From Simmondsia chinensis (Eukaryota; Streptophyta; Magnoliopsida; Caryophyllales; Simmondsiaceae), in NCBI GenBank assembly GCA_018398585.1, contig JAGTTD010000010.1, forward strand, positions 32,652,638 to 32,716,637: a stretch of 64,000 bases of DNA, given 5' to 3'. The notes under the pieces are model-generated. The model saw only the letters and a list, made by a program, of their open reading frames with translations. It did not search any database and was not told the DNA's origin. The first letter of the stretch is position 1; each line of letters starts with the position of its first letter. Of this stretch, positions 22,714 through 34,299 are shown in pieces. The translations under genes were made by a program, and so were the position numbers.

Positions 22714-22919
22714 CAAAAATAAATAGGCCTTAAAGGAATGAAAAGAACGTAGAGATGGATTTCCAAAGGGCAAAACAAGACCCACTAAACTTTGTCACTT
22801 TCTATTCACTTCAGCTATGGATCATCTATTGTCCAACTCAAAACTACAGCTCAAATAGTTGGTTGAATTCTCGTACAAAATGTATCAGAAAGGCAAATCT
22901 GTACAGTCACAGTACAATA

Positions 22920-25900
22920 TCAAGGAGACACTCGAAACATAGAGGCGTCAGTACTAATATCGCGAGCAACCTCGAGAAGACGTTCAATGTCGATTTGAGG
23001 GTAGTGCAGTAGAAGTTGGAGATTAGCAGCAAAATCACCATTCAGTAGTCTGCTCTTCTCACATATCAGCATTGCACAGCACACTCTCAACAGCATTTCC
23101 TATACATGGAGAACGCGTCAAGTTAGGTTCAGTTTTTGATGTAACGCAAAGGAAAAACTAAGTTATTTCTAACGCAACTATTAAGTTTTGGATTCAATTC
23201 ATTCTAAGCTATCTCCATAAGGAATACAGATTAGAAGCTTAAGAAATAGGATCCTAATATAATTTGAAACAGAAGATGGTCTTGAATAGCCTTAAGGGGC
23301 TGTTTGGACAAATTGTGAAAAATTATTTTTTCAAAATCACTTTTGCAAAAGTGTTTTCAATAGGAGTGTTTTTGTCAGAAAAATTTTTAGCTTTTGCTTC
23401 GGTTTCTACTTTAAAGGAGAAGCACTGTCTTTTTACTTTTGTTGTGAAGTAGGAAAACAACTTTTACTTTTATTTAAAAGTACTTTTCTTTTCTACCTGA
23501 ACACCCTTAAAATCGGGAATATAAAAATGACAAATATATTAGAACTCCATGTTATCCAAATATCCCCACAAATCCCACATTTTTCATTATCATAGTACTG
23601 CATTAGTTTCAGTAATAGGCAGGGAATCGAACTCGAGCCAGCTAAACAAACGAATACCTGAATACCAGACGGGTTACTTAAAAGCGAATCCCATAGTCTC
23701 AAGATGGCATTGAATTCAAAATCTTGAGTCAGTAGCAGTGTGATCCATCTGAAGGCGTAAAACTGTGGATTTACCTGTCAATTCAGAAGATACAAGTTCA
23801 TTAGCAAACTTCCTCCGACTCTCAAGCAGAAATATGGGTCCAGCTTTCAGGTTCCCGAGAATTAGCAATCAGAATCAATAAAACGCAGTGATGATCACAG
23901 TGACAGTAAAACGTTTAGGAGGAAAATCTGGAAAAACTAGGGCTCCGTTTGTTTAAAAGGAGAACATTTTCCTCTAAGAAAACTTTTCGTCTCCAAATAT
24001 TTTCTTTGATAAATATTCTTTGTAAAAAATTCTGTTTCTTTAGCTAAAACAATTATTTTCATTGTCTATGTTTACATAGGATTCAAGCTTGATTAAGTTG
24101 TTGAAATAAAATATAGAACATGGATCATGAAGGAAAATGCTTTTTCTCTCCTTGCAGGGAAGTTAACTGCCTCTCTTTGAAGAAAAGTATTTTCCCGTGA
24201 TGGAAAAGTTCTTCATCAAACAAACAAAGCCTAGATTTTTGAGTAAAACGGCTAACAGTGACAAGGGAATTTTTCTGTGTATCTTTTAAAAATAAAGGGT
24301 TACTTGATTTAGGATTTGATTAGAATTACTATGCTTTACGGGTCTGACCGCTGCCAACCAAATGCCAATAAGTATAAAAAGATGAGAGCAGTGGAGAATA
24401 TAAAGATGAGATAGATGCATTAGGTGACACTAACTGAGGATAATAAGAAGAGGGCAAAGCAGAGAGAGAGTTTGGCATGTAAAGAGAAGAGCTGTATATA
24501 ATCCTTAGAGAAGGTCTGAGTTGATGGATGTTAGTTTTGTGAATAAGAGAGACTCAAAAAAGATATACTTAAGCTCCATGAATGGACCTTTTCATATACG
24601 AGTTCAGAAAAAACCCCCGACTTTTTCTCCAAAAACAGATAACTCCCTTCATAAAATAAAACCAAACACTTTATCCCCTCATTTTTCAGGGATAAAATAG
24701 TCAAAAGAAAATTGATTTACCGGTCAACTCAATGGATTGGAGTAAAGTGATGAATTTTTGAAAAGTGAGGGGGCAAAATGCTTGATTTCTTTTGTGAGCG
24801 TGATTTCCTACTTTTGAGCCAAAAGTCAGTGGGGTTTTCTGCAATGTACCCTTTATGTTACATAGTGGCCTTTATTTGATTCCATGAGTTTATGAAATTA
24901 TATGTCCTTAATTTCAAAGTGATTTACCTTGGTAGTGAATTCAAGATGCCGCCAGAGCTCCTCATCATTGGCCCGTAAGATCTCCATAAGTCTTGCAAGT
25001 GTAGAGAGTATTCCCACAGAACTATTGTCCAATTGTTGGCAAAAGTGATCCACTGAATCACTCAAAAGCCTGACAAAGCATGCGAAACTATCCGCTTCTG
25101 CGTTGGCCTGCACGATAAAATAGCATCTCCACGTTAGTTTAATTGAAAATTTAGCTAATTTGATTTACGGGCAAATATATGCAACGAAAGAGTTACGCAA
25201 GAGCAATCTCTTCATAACTAATGATTTTAAATAGAAGTTTCTAAAGTTGGGAGCATGGACTTGTCTCATCCATAGCTGCATGAAGCAGAAACAGGAGCAG
25301 GGGTGGAAATGGAAGCGGGAACTGGGGAGCGACAATTATAGAAGTTGCTAAGGCTGGGAGCGCAGAGGGAATGCTTGTATTACTATATATTAGAGATGTT
25401 ATTAATTGAGCCGTTAAAGAATAAATATAAAAACAAAGTCAATGTTAAGCGATAACCAAGAAAATTGAGTACTCTAACAATAAGATAAATAAAATTGACT
25501 CTAACTTGTCCACACAATTCAATTATTCTTTAAATCGAATGATATAATCAAATCATCTAATAAGAAAGTTCTTATCGAAATGATTCAATAATTGTTTGAA
25601 TTGCATTTTTGTCAAGTTTGATTTGTAAATCTGACTTCAAAACGCTGAATCACGTTTCTGAGTATGAAACATTAACATTTTAGGAGTTTCCTACAAATAT
25701 GGTATCATCTGGGTTCCTAAAATTTATTTCGACCCAATTTGGATTTGAGCATATATGGCATGACTCTTGGCCGTGCATCCTGTTAGGTATTTCAGAAGAA
25801 ACTATAGAACAGAAAATGCACTAATATTCACACAAAGCAATCAAAAATGTACAACTCAGAGAAAATTTCTTACAGCATTTTGTTCATCAGCATCAGTACT

Positions 25901-28900
25901 AAAGACGTAGAAGATTGGTGCCAAGACCTCATTCATGCCTTGCACATAACGAGTTGTAGGATTGAGTTTCGCGAACAGCAAAAGGATGTTTCTCATTGCT
26001 TCCTGGGAAGAAGACAAAGAAATTACCATCAGAATCAGTTAAAATTTAGGCTTCATTTGGCAGAGGGGAAGTCTTCTTTCCATGGAAAATATTAATCTGA
26101 GAAAAAGATTTTGAGTCATAATCTACTTAAGGTTTTCTATAGTTTGTTTTAAATAGATTTTTCATTCATTTCAATCCAAATTTTGTGTAATGAATATCAA
26201 AAATGTGATAAAATATCAATTCGAAATAAAACCTACACCAGACAACTGAATTTTGGGTCGCTTGGAATGATGGTTGTCCCCATTTTACACAGGAAGTTAT
26301 TTTCCACCCAAGAAACCTTTTTCGTCAAAAAATGTGCACAAAACAAGGGAAAAGAAGAAATCTAGTTCCTAAAATGTAATTCCCCCCCCTTGGATTAAGG
26401 AAAAATGATGGGAAATCCTCTTGCCAGGCAAGACAACTTACAATGCTTATCAATTAAGGAATCCATAGATTAAGTAACGAGATAAAAAAGGTGCCCATAC
26501 CTTGTTTTTCTTGCCGAGTGATGTGTTGCTAGAGAAAAACTTCATATCTGGGTGCGTTCTTTGCAGGTCGCGGTCAATTTGCTTGGCGATCTCTGTGTAC
26601 TGGAAATGAGTGTGCCTATTGCAGTAAACATCAGCTTGAATAAAGCATAGAAATACCGGGAGAAGAGTTTAACAAGGAGAAGATACTCACCTCAAAGAAC
26701 TTATGCCACACACTAGCTTCACCAAGGTTAAGCGGGTGATCATCATTGGAGACTTTGCGTCTCCTAAGTGGTCCATCAACATCAGCATTGGCTTGCTCAC
26801 AAGAATCTGACCCTTCTTTCGTTGTTGAACATTGTGACTGTCGAAGAAAACTTGTCATTTAGTCCACTGCACGTGTTGCAAGATATTGCCCCCAAACGCA
26901 TTATTCAATGGTCAAGGAAAACGATGTTGTCAATGACAAAAGTCATGGGAAAATTCATTTTTTCTTAGTTCTTTATCTCTATATTTCCAGTAGTTTCTCT
27001 GTGGACACGAGATAGTGGGGAACACACGGAAAAATTAGAAAATGGGGAAAACTAGCGTCTCGATCACAAGGAAAACTTGGAAAGCAAGGTAAGTGTGCTT
27101 TCCAACTGTTAGCACAAAGGAAGAAAACTAGAACCGAGTTTTCCTATAAATTTCAGAAAATTGGGTCTTCTAAACATACTTCCAACGAAAGCACCGTGGT
27201 TTAGAAAATTTTCTGGAAAAACTAAAAAATTTCACAATGTGAAGAGCTCCAGTTTATGCGAGGATTAAATTTTTCAGGAAGCAACTTACAGGACTCAGCA
27301 AAAGTTCTTCCTTCAACTTAACATATTTGGAACGATTCTCAACTAATACTTTATCCCATAAGTCTCTAGAAGTGGGTAAATAACCCAAGAGGAGCTGCGA
27401 GCATTTACAAATGACAATAATCAACAAGAAGCATTCTCAAGTATCATTATTAGGATTCGAGGAAAGTTCACTAACACTACTTCTCATGCATACATTCAAT
27501 GAGCATCTGAGCGTTACAGCACACAAAACCCAGTGCAAATATATGCGTATTCAACGATGAGAAATTTGACAATGACTATAATAATCAGGGATTGCACTGT
27601 TGTCCACCCAGATTTCACTGAGGTGTTGGACATGCACAGGAAATAGCGCATCAAAAGTCTTACCAAAAAAGACGATCAATAGCAGGCACGAAGAAAACTT
27701 TAATGGGCTATTTAGAAATAGAAAATTTTTCGAAAATTCTGGAAATCTAAGAAAGTTGTTTAAAAGCCCAATTTTCTAACTGGAGAAATTGGAAAATAGT
27801 TTTCCAGTTTTCCTTAATCTTTTGGAAAATATGGAAAGCAGTTCATAACTGTTTTCCTAATTTCCATAGGTTTCCTTCCATTCTCTTTTTCTTTCTTTAC
27901 TTCATACTTCTATATCTTTTTCTCTTGAGCTCTCATGCCCTTGCTATTAATTCAAACTAATGTGACTCGATCTATTGTGATATCAACCCACAATAAGAAC
28001 AGTCACATTAAGAAAGCTATAAACCAAATGTAAATTGAGGCAACTGATTTCAAACTTGAGGGGATCTCCAGCGTTCAAAGGGACAGGAATTTCATGTCCT
28101 CCATTTTGGGGCAAGTAGGCTTATGTTACCAACACTTGGGTATGGAAGTCAAACATGCTTATGTGTCATGCTTAACTATCTTCTAATATTTTTCTATGTT
28201 TTGGTCTAATTTGAAGTGTTTAAGTATCATATCAATGTTCAAGCATTATTATTAGACACGAATACAGTGAAACATAATTGAGCTTCAACGTAACTATGCC
28301 AATAGCCAGTAATCACTGATCAAAATTAGAATGCTAAGTGTAATAAGCCCAAAGGAGGATTGCCTATCTAGTGATGTGGGAATATTCATTTTCAATAAAA
28401 TCATTGTACCATAAAGAATCTCTCAGTAGAACATAACTAAATTAGTATTTCTAACCTTCCATGTTGTCGCTCGCAGACTTCCGCCATCAGGTATCCCTGT
28501 GCTTGCTATTCTTTGCAGTTTCTCCACATTTATCTCCTTCTGAGATAACTATTTCAACAAGAGAGCATCCCCAATCAAAAAGGAAAAGAAAAAACACAAT
28601 GATTAGAATTTCACAAAGAGCGAGGCAGTAAGTCTATACAATTATACATAACTGAATATCCAATGCAAATAGCACCAAATAATTGGATCATAAAAGTTAC
28701 TCCATATTGTCTATATATGGTGTAATGATTTTCTACTATTGTGTGGATAGAACAAAACACCATATGCCAAGAAACCCAGTATTTTTAAAGTTTAACTCTT
28801 CGATGAAATCTAAGAATTACTTTATAATTTAACAAATGCTCCTTCACGCAAATATGCATTAGACTCAAAGTATGGATAACACACAAGCCTATGTAATACC

Positions 28901-30211
28901 TAATTTTGAAATTACATCAATATTAAGAGTGAGACAGTTGGGAATCGAACTTGTAACATGTCGAACGACAAGAGCATTTGATCATAAAACCCCACTCTTA
29001 GCCCGAGATGCGAGAGAGAGGAGATCAACATATAAGCCTATTGAGCTACTTCACCTAATGCCTATTGGTTTCAGGATAAAACTTTACTTGGGTTTATACG
29101 TGGACCTCATATATCCCAACTACATGGGTCGAGCCTAAGGCCTGATTAAGTCCAATGCGGTATCAACGTATAAGCCTAACGAGTTGCTCCACCTCATACG
29201 AATTGGTATTAGGATGGAACCTCACTTAGGCTTATATTATGTAAGATCTCGTTATTCCAACTATGGGTCGGGCCTAAGGCCAATGAAGTGTAAGATTGAT
29301 CCCATGTCAAAAAACCAACTACTGAAAAGCTTAATGGTTAGGCAAGAGCCTCGGAATAATATTTTACCCTAACACCACATAGACCAACACAAGAAACCCT
29401 TTTAGCACGTTAAACCCTGACCCTAACTCTAACCAGCCTATTTCCAACAAAATGTAGCAAAACATCAAACGATAAAAACAAAGAGCTTTAGGTTCGACCG
29501 CAACAGACAAGGTGGCCTAAAGCATCAACTCCGAAGGGAGAAGATAGCACTTTGTCAGAAGAACATCCCTACACTGAAACTCCAGAACCCCTATAACCTA
29601 AGTTCAGTAACCAATCTATAGGTCTGTTGGCACCCTGAAAGCAATTATTGAAGTTGACCTAGTAACGAGGATATCTGTTGAAGTCTCATATAAACCTTTA
29701 ATAGACTTAATGACCACTTCATTATCACTTTCAAAGATAATCTTCTAATTTCCAAACCCTACAGCATGATATAATGCATCTCTAGCCGCTAAAACGCTGC
29801 AAAACTAAAACGCAACAAAAAAAAAAAAAAAAAAAAAATAGAGAAGAAAGAAACAAATTACGAATTTCCCGTGATTTGAACCCTAACCTCAAACTCAAGA
29901 TCCGACCTTTTCTCATCTTCCTCAATCACAACCCTAGAGTCCGGCCCGAACCCCTCCCTATCCGATTTCATTCGGATCCTACCCTCCTTCAACCCCTCAC
30001 CCACCACTACTTCACCTCCACCCTCCGGATTTAACTCAGACCCAACCGGGACAATCGTCTCGAGCTCTTCCCCCCACTCGGGTTCGCGTTCGGACCCTTC
30101 ATTTTTGCAGCGATTTTTGTCGTCGAAATCGAAGCCCTTGACCAAACTGCCAAGGCGATCGGGGAATACTTTGCGGGCTTTGTCTGGGATCTTGGGCTTG
30201 CCTTTGAGCAT
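22920..30211 (-). CDS. TBC1D13-type Rab GTPase-activating protein
   Basis: A complete nine-exon gene for 454 residues. Exons in coding order: 30211-29888, 28539-28456, 27394-27290, 26837-26691, 26599-26501, 26002-25874, 25107-24928, 23774-23658, 23099-22920; all introns I joined are GT-AG. The protein speeds GTP hydrolysis on a Rab GTPase and so controls vesicle traffic; the Rab partner cannot be read from sequence. Residues 1-108 are a variable, acidic N-terminus (MLKGKPKIPDKARKVFPDRL). The TBC domain runs from about 109 (KEINVEKLQRIASTGIPDG) to 440. The Arg finger is R234 in IDRDLQR and the Gln finger is Q274 in RYVQGMNE. Other family blocks: GDFAANLQLL, ELWRHLEFTTKVNPQFYAFR, RLWDSLL. Length fits human TBC1D13 (about 400). 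The first exon boundary (GAG|GTTAGG) is the least certain. The gene is convergent with DNA2, about 4.1 kb apart. Confidence 0.93.
23295..23506. repeat. Tourist-like MITE in a TBC intron
   Basis: Starts AGGGGCTGTTTGGA and ends CTGAACACCC, with TTA on both sides (23292-23294, 23507-23509). The interior is made of AAAGT/ACTTT words. Style and TTA duplication suggest PIF/Harbinger-type. Confidence 0.55.
23941..24231. repeat. MITE in a TBC intron
   Basis: A 14-bp terminal inverted repeat, GGCTCCGTTTGTTT and (reverse-complemented) GGCTTTGTTTGTTT, flanked by TAG on both sides. Similar starts occur at 15690, 19980, 26050 and 60830, so it is a dispersed family here. No coding capacity. Confidence 0.6.
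28960..29310 (+). repeat. Decayed TRIM relic in TBC intron 1
   Basis: Two LTR-like halves in tandem, each with ATATAAGCCTA or TATAAGCCTA, a CTCCACCT-like word, TTGGTATTAGGATGGAACC and GGGTCGRGCCTAAGGCC. They match the LTRs of the TRIM at 30448-31008, but the internal region is nearly gone. The left edge overlaps a box-B-like CAAGTTCGATTCCC (minus strand, near 28940). Confidence 0.65.
29816..29838. repeat. Poly(A) run beside TBC exon 1
   Basis: About 23 consecutive A bases, 50 bp past the exon-1 donor of the minus-strand gene, so it is a T-run in the intron. No element is recognisable around it. Confidence 0.8.
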
Positions 30212-30447
30212 GGTGGTGGTGGAAAGGGAAGAAGAAGAGAGAGCAAGATGGAGTATTAGCGTTGGGAATCATGGTGATCCAGTTGGTTCGTAGGGTTAGT
30301 GTGTTTCCTCTGTGTATGCAGTGGGAGAGGAACGGTAGTTGGTAGTTAACAATGCAGTTTGAATGGTAGGAGAGAGAGAAGTGAGAGGCAACCCGTAGCT
30401 AAGAAAAGGCTGATTTAGCATAATAAAAAAATATTTAAATATTTGGT

Positions 30448-31008
30448 TGTTGAAGACTCCACATGTGAGTCTTGTGGAATCCCACATCGAAGTTAAGAGA
30501 AAGAAGAGATCACCTTATAAGCCTAGTGGGTTACTCCACATATTGCCAATTGATTTTAGGATGGAACCCCACTTGGGCTTATATGTGGATCTCTTGTGTT
30601 CCAACTCTGTGGGTTGGGCCTAAAGGCCCGATGAAAATTTAACATGGTATTAGAGTGGGTTGTTGATCCTGATCTCATGTTTGTCGCACCTTGTCCTCAT
30701 GAAGAGGAGGTGCATTTGTGTTTGGTACGCCAAGGGCCTCTCCAGTATGTTGGATCCAATTGGATCGGAGAAGGCGAGGGGTATGTTGGTCACAGACTCA
30801 CAAGCGAGGGGGAGTGTAGAAGACTCCAATGTAAGTCTTGTGAAATCCCGCATCGGAGTTGAGAGAAAGAATAGATCACCTTATAAGCCTAGTAGGTTAC
30901 TCTACCTATTGCCAATTGGTTTTAGGATGGAACCCCACTTGGGCTTATATGTGGATCTCATGTGTTCCAACTCCGTGGGTTCAACCTAAAGGCCCGATAA
31001 AATTTAAC
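30448..31008 (+). mobile_element. TRIM retrotransposon (561 bp)
   Basis: Two direct LTRs, 30448-30644 (197 bp) and 30815-31008 (194 bp), surround a 170-bp interior with no coding capacity. The LTR begins TGTTGAAGACTCC or TGTAGAAGACTCC and ends AAATTTAACA or AATTTAAC. Directly after the first LTR is TGGTATTAGAGTGGG, close to a methionine-initiator tRNA primer site. Directly before the second is the purine run GCGAGGGGGAG. The size and layout define a terminal-repeat retrotransposon in miniature. It starts 237 bp upstream of the TBC gene's start codon. Confidence 0.9.
30645..30659 (+). other. TRIM primer-binding site
   Basis: TGGTATTAGAGTGGG follows the first LTR with no gap and differs from the usual TGGTATCAGAGC initiator-tRNA match at one position in its first 12 bases. 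Confidence 0.8.
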
Positions 31009-31124
31009 GGTATATAAAAAAAATTAGCAATATGGCCCATACATTACAATTCACTGCAATGTCCCTATTTTTCTTTTTTCTTTTTTCTTTTTCCTTTTTT
31101 AATTTTTGATTGGTGAGTACCTGA

Positions 31125-31830
31125 CATTAGAGGTGTTCAAAAAAATCCATAACCAAAATATCGAACCGAATTTCCAAAATACCAATCCAAAAATGCGGTT
31201 AACCATACTAAATTTCTAGGTTAGTTAACTGAACCAAAAAAAATTGAGGTATTTCAAGACGGTAACGGTTGGTCCTTTAGTTCATTTCAGTTAATTGATT
31301 TACCGAAATAGTATATATTATGTAATCCATTTTTACATGTTTATAATATTAATTATTAACTAAGTATGTTTTTCTAGTATGTAAGTGACTATTCCGTAAT
31401 GCATGATCAACCTTATCTTTTTCTTCCAATTCATCTCCTAGCATCGGGTATTCATGCCCACTGTTATATCTCAACTATTAACTAAGCACTACTTTACTAC
31501 AATCCAATGCTATTGGTTTGCCCAGATGTTGGTTAAAATAAAATCTTATATGTTTCATTTTTTAGAATTGGATTATAAACTCATAATTTATTGAATATTC
31601 TCACATTTTCGGACATTTACAAACCTTTGAGGTGATAAGAGAAATTGTATTATTTTTTTTGGTTACCGGTTAACCGGCATAACCAAACCGAAATACCGAT
31701 TTACCGAAAGTTGGTTAACCGGACTTTTCAGTTACAGTAACAGTTATAGATTTTTGGGTATTTTGGTTATGATTAACCGTATACTTTTCAACACAGTTAA
31801 TCGAACCATGAATACCCCTACCTGGCTTCA
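31125..31830. repeat. GGTTAACC-rich hAT-like element
   Basis: Left end AGAGGTGTTCAAAAAAATCC and right end AACCATGAATACCCCTACC form a loose inverted pair. CCAAAATA/GGTTATGATTAACC and TTAACCGG words recur near both ends. A related fragment at 36988-37070 lies just before the 3' LTR piece of the broken Copia element. No ORF. Confidence 0.5.
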
Positions 31831-32192
31831 TTGCTCACCATCTTGTCTTGTTTCCTTTTTTATTTTCTTTCCTTTTTTTATTATATTTTCTAAATTTATT
31901 TTTGGGTAAATTGCATACTATTATTCCAAAGTTTAGTGTAATAATTTTTTAATTTAGAAACTTGGTGAAATAATTTATTAGTCCATAATTTATTATAATT
32001 ATTTTTTAGTCTAATTTAAGACGTATGACATCAGCATTCTGACTAAAATTTGACATGTAAGGTTAAAGAAATTCAGTAAAAATATTAAAAGATTGATATC
32101 AGAGATATTATCATCAATCTCCACTATGCAAGATTAATATCAGAGATATCAGAGCACCATCTTTAAATCTTAAAAGATTAACATCAGAGATA

Positions 32193-33930
32193 TTAACAAT
32201 CAAACTCAAAGATAATGGATTTGAATCTAGAAATAGCAAAATGACAAGCATATCTCATAGCACGGTTCTCCGCGATGAGAACAGACCCAGCCAAATCAGA
32301 TCCACACCATCCATCGATCACCCTTCCCTCGTTGTCACGAACCACCAAGGCCAACCCTGCATAGAAAAACGGTCCACCCATGCCACATCGACATCAATTT
32401 TGACAATCCCTACCAGCAGTTTTTCCCATCTGACCTCTCAACAACCAAAAGAACATGGAGTCAACCCAAGACTATGAAATTCCTAGGATTCATGACACGC
32501 AACACTAGCAACCCACAACAGATCATCCCGTAATCCTTGCATAACCAACCTGCACCGAGACTTCCACAGCCATTAGCAAAGAAAAGCAATTCAAGCCAAG
32601 AAAAGGGGATCACACACAAGTGAAGACGACAAAGACTCCCACCCCAATACCAAAATAAACCCAACATTTGAAGCTAACCAAATGACCTTCGCAAAAGGAC
32701 AAATGAAGATTATGTGAACCACAAACTCTGAGGAACCTCCACATCGAGAACAATAACCTGACACCCAAACTCCCTTTTAAACCAAGTTAGCATAAGAAGG
32801 TAAAGCATCAAACAAGAGTCTCCATAGGAAAAAATGGATCCGAGGAGGGACATCAACCCTCCAAAGTCTTTTGAAAGTGGCACGGTCAGGGGGATAGGAG
32901 GCAGAGGCTTGGTTTACCATATCTGAGTATGACCGCATATGGATCCATAAAGCATGCCACTGCTTGACTTTATACAGACTTTTAGAGTCCCACTTCCAAA
33001 TCAATTTATCCTCAACTCTCGGATCCGAGATTGGGATACCTCTAATAGCTTTAAAAACTTCTTCTGGAAAGAAGAATTTCAAGTCAATTGACATCCCAAC
33101 CTTTGGTCAAAGGGTTGATAAGCTAGAAAACCCTCATCGGGGGCAAATCTCTCCTCATAGGTCGAACCGCAGAACGCTCAAGACCCAGGATCCACTCATT
33201 TTCTCACTCTTTAATTCTAGACTCATTGTTAACATTCCACCTTAATCCATGCTTTAGAAAGTCCCTCCCGACAACCATACTTCTCCACCACCAAGAGGAG
33301 AAGACCCACAGAAAGCCCCCAAAAATCTCCATTTGGAAAATAAAAACTCTTCACAAAATGGACCCAAAACTCATTTGGATTATCAATAAGTTGCCAAGCT
33401 TGATTTTCCAACATAGCAAGGTCAACACCCTTAAAGTTCCTAAACCCCAAGCCCCCTTGGCTATAAGGTTTAGCAAGATGATTCCACCCTACCCAATGGA
33501 TGTTGCGATTGTCATTAATATTACCCTTCCACCAGAACTTTGCCATTAAGCGATTCAGTTTCTTGCAAAAAGTCATTGGAACTTTAAAACAGTGAAATAT
33601 GTATTGAGTTATGGTTGACAAAACTGATTTAATGAGGGTCTCCCTTCTCTGGCATGAGATAGGAGGAATGCTTTCCACGAGTGAACCTTTTTATAGACTC
33701 AGTCAAGAAGGTAATTCAAGGCACTTTGTTTGTCTCTTCCCCGCATCACTTGAATTCCCAAGTATTTCTCATTATCTTTCAGCTGAGGCTCTCCCAACTC
33801 TGACAAACACGTATGACGATGCTCTCTAGGAGTGTTGGAAGAAATTAACGCACTGGATTTTCCAAAATTAAATGATTGAACTGAAGCATCACAGTCATTA
33901 TTAATAGCAGTAATCATACAAGATAAGATA
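32193..33930 (-). mobile_element. L1-type LINE remnant
   Basis: Minus-strand pieces in order: RT linker 33917-33699 (FNFGKSSALISSNTP, NEKYLGIQVM), thumb region 33678-33229 (STITQYIFHCFKVP, KFWWKG, IHWVGWNHLAKP, GGLGFRNF), zf-RVT area 33094-32777 (LIWKWDSKSLYKVKQWHA, WRVDVPPRIHFFLWRL), and RNase H remnant 32381-32193 (YAGLALVVRDNEGRVIDG, AENRAM). The 5' part is lost where Copia LTR sequence begins near 33928. Frameshifts make it dead. It is a different LINE lineage member from the one in the DNA2 intron. Confidence 0.85.
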
Positions 33931-34200
33931 TGCTACCCCAATCATACAAATATAGATCTAAAATAAGAGATATAGATCTGGTAGAGAATCTATTATTCCT
34001 TATTAGAGTATATGAGAAGATCCTAGTGAATAATCCCTCTTAGGAAATGTATCTAGGTTTTTCCCTTTTGTTCCTTTGGCCTTTAGTCCACATATATGTA
34101 GGAGGGTTAGCTTTGTCTTTTACCTATGCTAGTATATAAAGAGCATATTGTATCATCATTTTTATTCGTTCAATAGTGAATCATCATCGCTCTCCACATG
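33928..34200 (+). repeat. 5' LTR of a broken Copia element
   Basis: The segment from 34130 on (AGTATATAAAGAGCATATTG, CATCATTTTTATTCGTTCAA, AGTGAATCATC) recurs at 37068-37140, so it is part of a direct terminal repeat. TATATAAAG at 34132-34140 is a likely TATA box. The left edge is approximate. Confidence 0.6.
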
Positions 34201-34299
34201 AGCCTCTATAAAAGACTCCTTCTCTTCTCTCTTTTTAATTTCTTGTTTATAAATTCTAGTTCTTTGTTTGTCTTCATTTTTATTAAAGTTCTTAATTTA

